Source: Desulfobulbaceae bacterium
GTDB lineage: Bacteria; Desulfobacterota; Desulfobulbia; Desulfobulbales; Desulfocapsaceae
Reading direction: 5' to 3'
DNA: 9,495 bases
NCBI GenBank assembly: GCA_024643445.1
Contig: JAHEMX010000100.1
Location: 1-9,495 of the forward strand
The notes beneath the pieces are model-generated. The model worked only from the letters and a program-made list of their open reading frames with translations. It had not been told where the DNA came from and searched no databases. Made by a program: the position numbers and the translations under genes. Numbering within the stretch: the first letter of the stretch is position 1; every line of letters begins with the position of its first letter. This document shows positions 1-6,237 of the stretch, piece after piece.

Positions 1-361
1 CGCTGGCTGGTGATCTGTTCTTGGCCAGTTTCAGCAGCAGAGCGCCATAATCTTTCTTGATCCTTTCCACAATCGCATCATTATTTTGCTGTGATCCCGG
101 TATGTTTTCATCTTTCAGCGAGACAATGGCATAAATGCGATCGAGATGATTCTGATCATGAATAATTGCGGTATTCACCGAATAGGTCGAGTATATTTTC
201 TCCCAGAATTCAACATTTTTTGAAATGACAGGGTATTCAGGGAATGCAGCAGGATCTGCGTTGATCGAGGCAATGCAGACCATTGGCAGCAGCAGAGAGA
301 GCAGCAGGAACTGCCATGTCAGCCGGGTGTGGAAGCGAAAATACTGAGTCAATATGGTCAT
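1..361 (-). CDS. Exported lytic transglycosylase-type protein, N-terminal part (partial)
   Basis: An uninterrupted minus-strand frame runs from an ATG at 361 off the left edge (120 complete codons), so the catalytic region is outside the window. The N-terminus has a short basic stretch and a hydrophobic segment (about residues 13-32, with a run of Leu) that looks like a signal peptide or anchor. After it come FWEKIYSTYS, IIHDQNHLDRIYAIVSL and a later KDYGALLLKLA. From memory, this N-terminal pattern (FW..IYs.Y...  HD...L..IY) precedes the SLT domain in membrane-associated lytic murein transglycosylases of deltaproteobacteria, which cleave peptidoglycan glycan strands in the periplasm. An in-frame stop at 389-391 leaves ATG 361 as the only good start; the Shine-Dalgarno match is weak. 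The family call rests on the N-terminal domain only and is therefore moderate. Confidence 0.6.
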   Translation of the reverse strand, partial: MTILTQYFRFHTRLTWQFLLLSLLLPMVCIASINADPAAFPEYPVISKNVEFWEKIYSTYSVNTAIIHDQNHLDRIYAIVSLKDENIPGSQQNNDAIVERIKKDYGALLLKLAKNRSPAS

Positions 362-524
362 CGGGGGATTACATTCTGCACGTACTTCTCAAAATAGATG
401 AAGGAGCCATGAGTCTCATAATGCTCATCCTGCGGGCTCTTGGAATAGGACATGATGCTGTTTAACGTATCGTGTAAGGACAGTCCAATTCTAATGCAAA
501 TTAATGGAATAACAAGGAGAGAGT

Positions 525-1010
525 GTGTACAAACCGATATTGGCAACACTCGGTTACGTGATGTCGCCGGACAAACAGAGAACTTTACTTGTACATCGCA
601 ACAGACGCCATGATGATGTCCACTACGGCAAATTTAACGGGCTTGGCGGGAAAATGCAGCCCGGTGAACATATCAATCAGTGCCTGTCGCGTGAAATTTT
701 CGAGGAAGCGGGAATCAGGTGCGGCACTGTTGTACTCAGGGGGACTATTAACTGGACGGGGTTCGGTCCCAATGGTGAGGACTGGTTCGGATTTATTTAC
801 CGCATAGATACCTTTAGCGGCAAGCCCTTCCGGCAAAACGAGGAAGGGGAGCTTGTCTGGTTTCCTGTCAAGGAGTTGCTCAGCCTGCCGATGTGGGAGG
901 GTGATAAATATTTCCTGCCACTGGTGTTCGACGATGATCCGGGAATGTTTCACGGCTTTATGCCCTACCACGACGACCAGCCGTTAAGCTGGGACTATAC
1001 CCGCTCATAG
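525..1010 (+). CDS. Nudix hydrolase, MutT/MTH1-like (probable 8-oxo-dGTP diphosphatase)
   Basis: The 161-aa protein carries a perfect Nudix box at residues 42-64: G42, five residues, E48, seven residues, then REIFEEAGI, which binds Mg2+ for diphosphate hydrolysis. The motif KFNGLGGK just before the box, and the C-terminal elements PMWEGDKYFLPL and FHGFM, match the arrangement in human MTH1 and bacterial MutX-type enzymes. These remove 8-oxo-dGTP and related oxidised nucleotides from the pool. The start is GTG at 525, with AAGGAG at 514-519 and a 5-base spacer; the next in-frame ATG (561) would cut the first beta strand. It is divergent from the transglycosylase gene across 163 bases in which I found no convincing promoter. 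There is no terminator after the stop, only a GCCTGCAGGC palindrome. Substrate choice within Nudix enzymes is hard to predict, so the 8-oxo-dGTP role is inferred. Confidence 0.85.
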   Translation: MYKPILATLGYVMSPDKQRTLLVHRNRRHDDVHYGKFNGLGGKMQPGEHINQCLSREIFEEAGIRCGTVVLRGTINWTGFGPNGEDWFGFIYRIDTFSGKPFRQNEEGELVWFPVKELLSLPMWEGDKYFLPLVFDDDPGMFHGFMPYHDDQPLSWDYTRS

Positions 1011-1057
1011 CCAGGCCTGCAGGCAAATCGAGGGGAGGACAACCGGGGTATTTGCTG

Positions 1058-1085
1058 TTGCACCGTGCAGGCGGCATGGTATAGT
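1058..1085 (+). promoter_or_regulatory. Sigma70-type promoter of the zapB-zapA block
   Basis: TTGCAC at 1058-1063 and TATAGT at 1080-1085 are separated by 16 bases, a close match to the -35/-10 consensus. The first transcribed base would be near 1091, leaving a short leader before the ATG at 1128. The element overlaps an upstream in-frame GTG (1065), which argues against that longer start for the next gene. Confidence 0.55.
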
Positions 1086-1127
1086 TATCACTATCAATCG
1101 AATTATCAGAGGAAAGGATATAAGGAT

Positions 1128-1496
1128 ATGGGCAGCGATAGCGAGTTGATTCGTCTTGAAGCGTATGTTGGGCGGCTGCTTGATGAGTTTTCACATCTGA
1201 GAGCGGAAAAACAGCAATTGGAGCAGCAGCTTCAAGAACAGCAGGCTGAGAACAAGCGTCTGAAGAAGGCGCTCGATTCGGTTGACAGTGAACGGACGGA
1301 TATCTGTGGTCGGGTGAACTCCCTGATTGAGCGGCTTGAGCGCTGGGAATCAGAGCTGGAAGGTGATACCCCGGACGATGCCTTTTTGGAGCAGAAAACG
1401 TCTCGTAACGAGGCTTTGGACCAGACGCCCGGCCAGGAAAAAAGGGCGAGAGCCGAAGAAGCCGGCACCGCCCAGAAAAGATTGTTTAACACCTGA
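1128..1496 (+). CDS. zapB: ZapB-like coiled-coil cell division protein
   Basis: The 122-aa protein is almost entirely a hydrophilic coiled coil over residues 5-75, with leucine heptads such as LEAYVGRLLDEF and LEQQLQEQ. This is the form of ZapB, a cytosolic protein that bundles at the division site by binding ZapA on FtsZ. The identity rests on shape and on zapA lying next downstream, because coiled coils give little sequence signal. E. coli ZapB is about 81 aa; this one has an extra acidic-then-basic tail of about 45 residues (78-122) likely to be disordered. The start was placed at ATG 1128 because AAAGGA (1113-1118) precedes it at good spacing and a promoter covers the longer GTG start. 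A gap of 103 bases separates it from zapA. Confidence 0.6.
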   Translation: MGSDSELIRLEAYVGRLLDEFSHLRAEKQQLEQQLQEQQAENKRLKKALDSVDSERTDICGRVNSLIERLERWESELEGDTPDDAFLEQKTSRNEALDQTPGQEKRARAEEAGTAQKRLFNT

Positions 1497-1599
1497 ATTA
1501 TGAATAATCCTGGCGCAGCCCGGTGATGTGCAGGCTTTTTTCCAGGATCGTGGGAATTGGGTCTTATCGTTTTTTAGGGAAGCAGGAGCGCGTAAGGTT

Positions 1600-1908
1600 A
1601 TGCCTGAGTCGGAACGACTGGTAAGATTTCATTTGCTGGGACAGGATCTTGCCTTTTATACCGCTTCATCGGAAGAAGAGGTAGAGCAGATCCTCTCACT
1701 GGTACGGCAGCAGATCGATGTCAATAGCAATCAGTCTGGAGGAAAGGGGACGATTCCGGTGCACAAGGTTGCGGTGATGACCTGTCTGAATCTTGCGTCC
1801 AGGTATCTGAAGTTGGAAAGCGAATTTGAGAGTTACAAGATGAGCATGGAACACAAGCTTGGATCATTGAACGAAAGGCTGGATATAATCCTGGCTGCAG
1901 GAAAATAG
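1600..1908 (+). CDS. zapA: Cell division protein ZapA
   Basis: The 102-aa protein has the ZapA layout. An N-terminal globular part opens with LVRFHLLGQDLAFYTASSEEEVEQILSLV (residues 7-35 region), the beta-strand and helix that contact FtsZ. It is followed by KVAVMTCLNLASRYL (56-70), the conserved start of the long helix, and a C-terminal coiled coil through residue 98 that drives dimer and tetramer formation. ZapA cross-links FtsZ protofilaments at mid-cell. ATG 1600 was chosen over an upstream GTG at 1528 because the protein then has the usual family length; AGGAG lies at 1584-1588 and TAAGG close to the ATG. The loop around residues 41-52 (Asn/Gly/Ser-rich) is slightly expanded. The neighbours zapB upstream and 6S RNA downstream support the call. 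Confidence 0.85.
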   Translation: MPESERLVRFHLLGQDLAFYTASSEEEVEQILSLVRQQIDVNSNQSGGKGTIPVHKVAVMTCLNLASRYLKLESEFESYKMSMEHKLGSLNERLDIILAAGK

Positions 1909-1921
1909 GAGCCTGGAAGTT

Positions 1922-1954
1922 TTGACTTTAGTTTTTAGGAATATCTGCTAAAAT
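1922..1954 (+). promoter_or_regulatory. Possible promoter upstream of the 6S RNA
   Basis: A TGC directly before TAAAAT (1949-1954) makes a good extended -10 element. TTGACT at 1922-1927 resembles a -35 but lies 21 bases away, so the extended -10 would have to carry most of the strength. It would start a transcript near 1961, about 100 bases before the 6S fold, implying a precursor that is trimmed. A weaker pair, TTGTTT (1976-1981) and GATACT (1998-2003), lies closer. Confidence 0.35.
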
Positions 1955-2067
1955 GTAAGTAGTGACAGTCTCATTTTGTTTTTTATAGTAAAAACATGAT
2001 ACTAACGGGCATTCATAGTGTCCGTTCTTCCTGAGAGGCGAGAATGACGTCACAGGAAGGTACCGTT

Positions 2068-2241
2068 TTTCCCTGCGCTGTTGGTGATTTGTAGTGTTGT
2101 TGAGCCAACTCTCATTTTAAGGGATCTACCACTATCATCAGATGGGAAGTCCAACGATTTCGCTGAGGTTGATATGCGGATCCCACCTATTTCGATAGGT
2201 TTAACGTGTCCTACAGACACGGCAGGGCGGGGAAATTTTTT
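2068..2241 (+). ncRNA. ssrS: 6S RNA (global regulator of RNA polymerase)
   Basis: 6S RNA mimics an open promoter and sequesters the housekeeping sigma holoenzyme. The sequence folds as a long rod with a central bubble, as 6S does. The closing stem is CCCTGC (2071-2076) with GCAGGG (2222-2227), followed by CTGTTGG (2078-2084) with CCTACAG (2210-2216), one mismatch. The 5' side of the bubble contains GTTGAGCCAA, resembling the conserved 6S GAGCC segment. The 3' side holds a small hairpin ACCTAT-TTCG-ATAGGT (2185-2200), placed as in E. coli just before the TACAG segment. The apical stem is GGGATC (2121-2126) with GATCCC (2179-2184), then TATCA-TCAG (2133-2141) with CTGA (2163-2166) and TGATA (2170-2174). 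Six T (2236-2241) end it. Its length (about 170 nt) and position after zapA fit ssrS. The ends are approximate. Confidence 0.75.
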
Positions 2242-2295
2242 CTCTACGATGATCGGCAAGGAGGCCGGTTGTCGTTTTAATATAGAGGTAGTCAA

Positions 2296-2330
2296 AAGGT
2301 CCGGGAAATAAAAGCCGGATCTTGTTTGAT
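2296..2330 (+). terminator. Hairpin with U-rich tail downstream of 6S RNA
   Basis: AAGGTCCGG (2296-2304) pairs with CCGGATCTT (2315-2323) over 9 bp (one G-T wobble), loop 10, followed by TGTTTGATT. The tail is only moderately T-rich, so it may be a weak terminator for transcripts reading past the 6S RNA, or simply a stable stem separating the 6S unit from the rny leader. Confidence 0.4.
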
Positions 2331-2384
2331 TATCTATTTTGACGTAATAACGGTTGGTTACAGTGACTGCCCCGGAGTGGTAAG

Positions 2385-2545
2385 GCTGTAAAGAAATGTA
2401 ACAGGTGTCCATCAGCTCAGGCGATTATGAGATCGGCAACATGGCCTGCCGATCTGGTGCACAAGAGACTTGTAATTGGTCTTCGCCGGTGTGGCTGATT
2501 TTAGATAAGTGCATGATTTCCTTCTTATCTTGTGTGTTACAGCTC
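2385..2545 (+). ncRNA. Unassigned structured RNA in the rny leader
   Basis: Six properly nested helices can be drawn. P1 is TGTAACA (2397-2403) with TGTTACA (2535-2541). P2 is ATCAGC (2411-2416) with GCTGAT (2494-2499). P2b is GGCGA (2420-2424) with TCGCC (2483-2487). P3 is AGATCGGCA (2430-2438) with TGCCGATCT (2447-2455). P4 is ACAAG (2461-2465) with CTTGT (2469-2473). P5 is AGATAAG (2503-2509) with CTTATCT (2524-2530). That makes 39 pairs in 145 bases. GCTGTAA (2385-2391) can instead take TTACAGC (2537-2543), and it can also pair with TTACAG at 2358-2363, so the closing helix has alternatives. No protein frame here looks real, and I recognise no riboswitch, tmRNA, SRP RNA or RNase P motif. 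It may be a cis-acting leader of rny or an independent RNA. Confidence 0.4.
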
Positions 2546-2732
2546 GTGAAGGACAGAGTGGAACCGGGACTTCCAGTGCGAGTGCAGGGTTGCAGGAGCA
2601 GAACATGACATCTTATCTGATTTGAGGATGTGTACTACCTGTCAGTTCTTTATTGATTTCCTACCTCTTTTCCATTTTTCCGGGTAAGCCATTTTTCCCT
2701 GTAGTCTGCCGACATCCAGAGGATCGTTATAT
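2546..2732 (+). other. Remainder of rny leader, no gene seen
   Basis: This stretch holds a small hairpin TGGAA (2559-2563) with TTCCA (2571-2575) and a pyrimidine-rich, probably unpaired tract at about 2646-2700. The rny ribosome binding site AGAGGA lies at 2718-2723. No convincing promoter or reading frame was found, so rny is either transcribed from upstream of the structured RNA or from a promoter that does not resemble sigma70. Confidence 0.4.
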
Positions 2733-4298
2733 ATGGACCTATTCAACCACCCTTCCATATTCGTCTTTGTCGGGTTGCTGGCCGGAGTTTTTCTCGGTTT
2801 TGTCATGCGGAAAAGCTTTCTCGAGGGTCATTCCCGAAATATCAAGGAGCAGGCCAAGCAGCTGATCGAAAATGCCATTGTTGAAGCTGAGCAGCTGAAA
2901 AAAGAAGCACAACTGCAGAGCAAGGAAGAAGCATACCAGGTCAAGCAGTCTGCCGAGGAAGAGCTGAAGGCGGACCGGCTTGAAATCAAGGAAGAGCGCC
3001 AGCAACTGAATATCAAGCGGGACCTGCTGAAGAAGGAGTGGGAAGGGTATGACCGGAAGCGCTCGCAAATTGAGACTGCAGGAGAAAATATCAAACTGCG
3101 GGAGCAGAAAATTGACGAAAAGTACAAAGAGGTAGAAAACCTGGTTGGTAAACAGCGCTATGAGTTGAGCCGGGTTGCCGGGTTGAGTCAGGAAGAGGCC
3201 AAGAAACTGCTCATGGCCTCCCTTGAAAGTCAGGCTCGGATGGAGGCAGCCAAGCGTCTTGCCAAGATAGAAAATGAAATGAAAATGGAGGCCGACCGCA
3301 AGGCAAAAAATATTATTGCCCTGGCAATTTCCCGCTATGCCGGTGATTACGTCGCGGAAAGAACGGTCTCCATGGTGCCCCTGCCTTCCGATGAGATGAA
3401 AGGCCGGATTATTGGCAGAGAAGGTCGAAACATCAGGGCAATAGAGGCGGCGACCGGCATTGATATCATCATCGATGATACGCCTGAGGCGGTTATCCTC
3501 TCCGGTTTTAATCCGGTCAGAAGAGAAGTTGCTCGTCTGGCTCTGCACCAGCTTATCAACGATGGACGGATCCATCCCGGACGCATTGAAGAAGTTGTTG
3601 AAAAGGTGACCAAGGACCTGGAAATAGAAATGCGTGAAGCCGGTGAGCAGGCAACGTTTGACGTTGGCGCCCATGGTGTGCATGTCGAGTTGATCAAGAT
3701 TCTTGGCCGATTGAAATATCGGACCAGTTACGGCCAGAACGTTCTTCAGCATTCACTTGAGGTAGCTTTTCTCTGCGGTATTATGGCCGCTGAACTGGGT
3801 CTTGACGTTACCCTGGCTAAACGAGCCGGTCTACTGCATGACATAGGCAAAGCGGTTGATCACGAAGTAGAAGGATCACACGCTGTTATCGGTAAGGAAC
3901 TGGCGAAGAAATATGGTGAGCAGGAGGAGATTGTCTATTCGATCGGCGCCCATCACGAAGACATCCCGCCGCAGAATGTTCTTGATGTGCTGGTGCAGTC
4001 GGCTGATGCGCTTTCCGGTGCGCGTCCCGGGGCGAGGAAAGAAATGCTGCAGAGTTATGTGAAGCGCCTTGAGGACCTGGAAGAAATCGCCAACTCTTTT
4101 GCCGGTGTGGAAAAGTCCTATGCCATTCAGGCGGGACGTGAACTGCGCATTATCGCGAATTCAGAACATATTGGTGATAGTGAGGCCATTCTGTTGAGCC
4201 AGGATATAGCCAAATCGATAGAGGAAAAACTGACATACCCGGGCCAGATACGGGTCACTGTCATACGTGAAACCCGAGCTGTTGAATATGCCAAGTAA
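2733..4298 (+). CDS. rny: Ribonuclease Y (membrane-anchored endoribonuclease)
   Basis: RNase Y makes the first cuts in mRNA decay at the inner face of the membrane. All domains are present in order in 521 aa, the usual length. There is a transmembrane anchor at residues 8-24, and a long charged coiled coil at about 33-190. The KH RNA-binding domain spans about 210-275 with the GREG loop at 228-231. The HD phosphohydrolase domain has H340, H369-D370, H407-H408 and D424 as likely metal ligands. The C-terminal domain runs to 521. ATG 2733 has AGAGGA 9 bases upstream. The gene follows 434 bases of structured leader beyond the 6S RNA and precedes tyrS by 44 bases, with no terminator between, so they are probably co-transcribed. 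No TIGR00282-type phosphoesterase gene, often found beside rny, is seen here. Confidence 0.97.
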   Translation: MDLFNHPSIFVFVGLLAGVFLGFVMRKSFLEGHSRNIKEQAKQLIENAIVEAEQLKKEAQLQSKEEAYQVKQSAEEELKADRLEIKEERQQLNIKRDLLKKEWEGYDRKRSQIETAGENIKLREQKIDEKYKEVENLVGKQRYELSRVAGLSQEEAKKLLMASLESQARMEAAKRLAKIENEMKMEADRKAKNIIALAISRYAGDYVAERTVSMVPLPSDEMKGRIIGREGRNIRAIEAATGIDIIIDDTPEAVILSGFNPVRREVARLALHQLINDGRIHPGRIEEVVEKVTKDLEIEMREAGEQATFDVGAHGVHVELIKILGRLKYRTSYGQNVLQHSLEVAFLCGIMAAELGLDVTLAKRAGLLHDIGKAVDHEVEGSHAVIGKELAKKYGEQEEIVYSIGAHHEDIPPQNVLDVLVQSADALSGARPGARKEMLQSYVKRLEDLEEIANSFAGVEKSYAIQAGRELRIIANSEHIGDSEAILLSQDIAKSIEEKLTYPGQIRVTVIRETRAVEYAK

Positions 4299-4342
4299 AT
4301 CCGGGTCGGCAGTTGCCGCCTGAGAAAGGATCGTTGCCTGTT

Positions 4343-5554
4343 ATGATCGGAGTGGAAGAGCAACTAGAATTGATTGAACGGGGTGTCGTTGATTGTATCT
4401 CCCGTGAAGAACTGAGGAAGAAGCTGGAGCGAGCGATTGCAACCGGTGTGCCGCTGAAGGTCAAAGCGGGCTTTGACCCGACGGCACCCGATCTGCATCT
4501 GGGGCACACGGTTTTACTGCAGAAATTGAAACATTTCCAGGATCTCGGGCATGATGTTTATTTCCTGATCGGTGATTTTACCGGTTTGATCGGCGATCCT
4601 ACCGGTAAATCGGAGACGAGAAAAGCCCTGACCCGTGATGATATCGCCCGGAATGCGGAGACGTATAAAGAGCAGGTCTTTAAAATTCTTGATCCGCAGA
4701 AAACCAAGGTGGCCTTTAACAGCGAATGGCTAGGGAAGCTTGATTCGTTTGACATGATTCGAATCGCCTCCGAATTGACCGTTGCCAGGATGCTTGAGCG
4801 GGACGATTTCAAGAAACGGTTCGAGAGCGGCCGACCGATATCCATCCATGAATTTTTATATCCGCTGATTCAGGGGTACGATTCCGTGGCGATGCATGCT
4901 GACGTCGAGTTGGGGGGCACCGATCAACTTTTCAACCTGCTCATGGGGCGTGACATGCAGCGCTCCCGTGGGCAGGAGGCGCAGATCGTCCTTACCCTGC
5001 CGTTGCTGGAAGGCCTGGACGGCGTGAACAAGATGAGCAAGTCCCTGGGCAACTACATCGGTATTACCGATTCAGCCAATGACATTTACGGCAAGGTAAT
5101 GTCCATTTCCGATACCCTGATGTTGCGCTACTTTGAGCTGCTCAGCGATCTCTCGAGTGAGGAGATAGCCGGACTGCAGACACGTCTTGAGAGCGGCGAG
5201 ATGCACCCCAAGACCGTCAAACAGAAGTTGGCCCTTGAGCTCACTGCCAGATTTCATTCCGCAAATGAAGCGTTGCAGGCCCAGGAAAATTTCGACAATG
5301 TTTTCGCCAGGCACGATCTGCCCGATGATATGATAGAATATACGATACCGTCAGGCGAGAAAATCTGGCTGCCGAAACTTTTGACCGATACTCAACTCGT
5401 TTCTTCAACCTCGGAAGGGAGAAGGATGATCGGACAAAATGCTGTCAGCATCGACGGAGAGAAGATTACTGATGCAAACTTCGAGGTTGAACCGTCCGGT
5501 ACTGTCATTCTGAAGGTCGGGAAAAGACGGTTCTGCAGGGTTCGCTTCGAGTAA
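4343..5554 (+). CDS. tyrS: Tyrosine--tRNA ligase
   Basis: This cytosolic class I synthetase charges tRNA-Tyr with tyrosine. The 403-aa protein has the HIGH-type motif as HLGH (residues 52-55, in PDLHLGHTV) and an intact KMSKS loop at 230-234. The tyrosine- and tRNA-binding region has ELGGTDQLFN (189-198). A C-terminal S4-like RNA-binding domain follows (about 340-403, including RRMIGQNAVSIDGEKI). ATG 4343 is preferred because the protein then begins MIGVEEQLELI as in relatives. Its AAAGGA (4325-4330) is 12 bases away, a little far, and TTG codons at 4313 and 4334 remain possible starts. It closes the plus-strand block and is followed within 35 bases by a strong terminator. No T-box or other tyrosine-responsive leader is seen. 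Confidence 0.97.
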   Translation: MIGVEEQLELIERGVVDCISREELRKKLERAIATGVPLKVKAGFDPTAPDLHLGHTVLLQKLKHFQDLGHDVYFLIGDFTGLIGDPTGKSETRKALTRDDIARNAETYKEQVFKILDPQKTKVAFNSEWLGKLDSFDMIRIASELTVARMLERDDFKKRFESGRPISIHEFLYPLIQGYDSVAMHADVELGGTDQLFNLLMGRDMQRSRGQEAQIVLTLPLLEGLDGVNKMSKSLGNYIGITDSANDIYGKVMSISDTLMLRYFELLSDLSSEEIAGLQTRLESGEMHPKTVKQKLALELTARFHSANEALQAQENFDNVFARHDLPDDMIEYTIPSGEKIWLPKLLTDTQLVSSTSEGRRMIGQNAVSIDGEKITDANFEVEPSGTVILKVGKRRFCRVRFE

Positions 5555-5582
5555 CTGAAGAAACCGGCAGGCAAGAACAGGC

Positions 5583-5616
5583 AAAAGGCGTTATCCTTCA
5601 GGATAACGCCTTTTTT
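5583..5616 (+). terminator. Strong intrinsic terminator after tyrS (probably bidirectional)
   Basis: GGCGTTATCC (5587-5596) and GGATAACGCC (5601-5610) form a perfect 10-bp stem with loop TTCA, followed by six T. AAAA directly before the stem gives a T tract on the minus strand too, so it can also stop perR transcripts. A second, bulged hairpin, TTAATCC (5624-5630) with GGATTAA (5644-5650), overlaps the perR stop codon. Confidence 0.92.
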
Positions 5617-5646
5617 GTGCAATTTAATCCTGCCGGGGCAGGGGGA

Positions 5647-6072
5647 TTAATTAATTGAGGAGGGTTCTGCAGCAGAACCGCACGATCCGCAAACTCCGGA
5701 GAATTCCACGTGGTGGCTGAGGATCTGGTAATCAGTGGCTGAGGCAGCCATTTTGTTGATCTCCTGCTGTACCGGCAGTTTGATGTCATCAACCTTGCCG
5801 CATGCGGTGCAGCGAATGTGATAATGCAGATCCGTCGTCGCATCAAAACGTTTCTGGGTACCGCCAACCTCAAGTTTGAGGATAAGCCCGCTTTCAGCCA
5901 TTAACTCAAGATTACGGTAGACCGTTCCGAGTCCTATGCGGGGAAGCCGTCTACGGACCATGTCGTATACTTCGTTTGCAGTCGGGTGGGAAGTAACGCT
6001 CGCAAGCTCCTCGAGAATTACCTGGCGTTGGGTGGTGAGCCGCATCTTTGGCGGAAGATCAATCATTTCCAT
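5647..6072 (-). CDS. perR: Fur-family regulator, PerR type (peroxide sensor)
   Basis: The 141-aa protein has the Fur winged-helix N-terminus (RLTTQR at 11-16; recognition region GLGTVYRNLELMAESGLI at 47-64) and a C-terminal dimer and metal domain. The regulatory metal ligands line up with B. subtilis PerR: H29, D77, H83, H85 and D96 match H37, D85, H91, H93 and D104. The structural zinc cysteines are CTAC (88-91) and CGSC (128-131). In PerR, metal-catalysed oxidation of the histidines by H2O2 releases DNA and turns on defence genes. The Asp at the position of D104 favours PerR over Fur, but this is inference from one alignment by eye. ATG 6072 has AGGA at a 7-base spacing. No catalase, rubrerythrin or peroxiredoxin gene is adjacent; its targets must lie elsewhere. 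Confidence 0.82.
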   Translation of the reverse strand: MEMIDLPPKMRLTTQRQVILEELASVTSHPTANEVYDMVRRRLPRIGLGTVYRNLELMAESGLILKLEVGGTQKRFDATTDLHYHIRCTACGKVDDIKLPVQQEINKMAASATDYQILSHHVEFSGVCGSCGSAAEPSSIN

Positions 6073-6100
6073 AGTGTTTTCCTGTGTTCTGGCAGTAAGT

Positions 6101-6160
6101 AATAAACTTTCTCATTATTATCATATCGAACATAATTAAAAATACAATTAAAAAGCAGTA
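6101..6160 (-). promoter_or_regulatory. AT-rich perR promoter and possible operator
   Basis: On the minus strand a TATGAT/GATAAT-like -10 (6117-6126) follows TTGTAT about 16 bases upstream. An imperfect dyad, ATTAT (6117-6121) and ATAAT (6132-6136), overlaps it. Fur-family boxes are AT-rich dyads, so autoregulation is possible, but the match to the PerR box is poor. Confidence 0.3.
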
Positions 6161-6208
6161 ATGCTGGCGGATGCGCTTGATATTTCCCCTGCGTTAGCAA
6201 ACAAACAG

Positions 6209-6237
6209 AGAAAACGTTGATCCGATGGACGTTTTCT
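6209..6237 (-). terminator. AT-rich hairpin at the end of the radical SAM gene
   Basis: AGAAAACGT (6209-6217) and ACGTTTTCT (6229-6237) form a 9-bp stem with an 11-base loop, starting in the stop codon of the radical SAM gene. Read on the minus strand it is followed by CTGTTTGTTTGC, which is T-rich but interrupted. It is a weak terminator candidate. Confidence 0.45.

Noticed and set aside
358..549. 63-codon minus-strand frame whose stop overlaps the transglycosylase start as ATGA
   Set aside because: The overlap looks like coupling, but the frame begins inside the Nudix gene, has no Shine-Dalgarno and no recognisable product.
1528..1599. Longer GTG start for ZapA
   Set aside because: It adds 24 residues outside the family length and has no better ribosome site than ATG 1600.
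2050..2412. 120-codon minus-strand frame and a 76-codon plus frame (2081-2311) between zapA and rny
   Set aside because: Both run through the 6S RNA fold, lack ribosome sites and resemble no protein family.
2357..2543. Second 6S RNA copy, tmRNA or a known riboswitch
   Set aside because: The branched fold is not a 6S-type rod, and none of the signature motifs of tmRNA, SRP RNA, RNase P or c-di-GMP riboswitches is present.
2583..2596. Direct repeat TGCAGG twice
   Set aside because: Too short and isolated to suggest a repeat element or CsrA-type RNA.
2405..2608. 67-codon plus frame and 64-codon minus frame in the rny leader
   Set aside because: Cys-rich, unlike neighbouring proteins, and they span the paired arms of the structured RNA.
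2739..3752. 337-codon minus-strand open frame
   Set aside because: It is antisense to the coiled-coil, KH and early HD regions of rny, has the Leu/Phe-rich composition of an antisense shadow, and no ribosome site.
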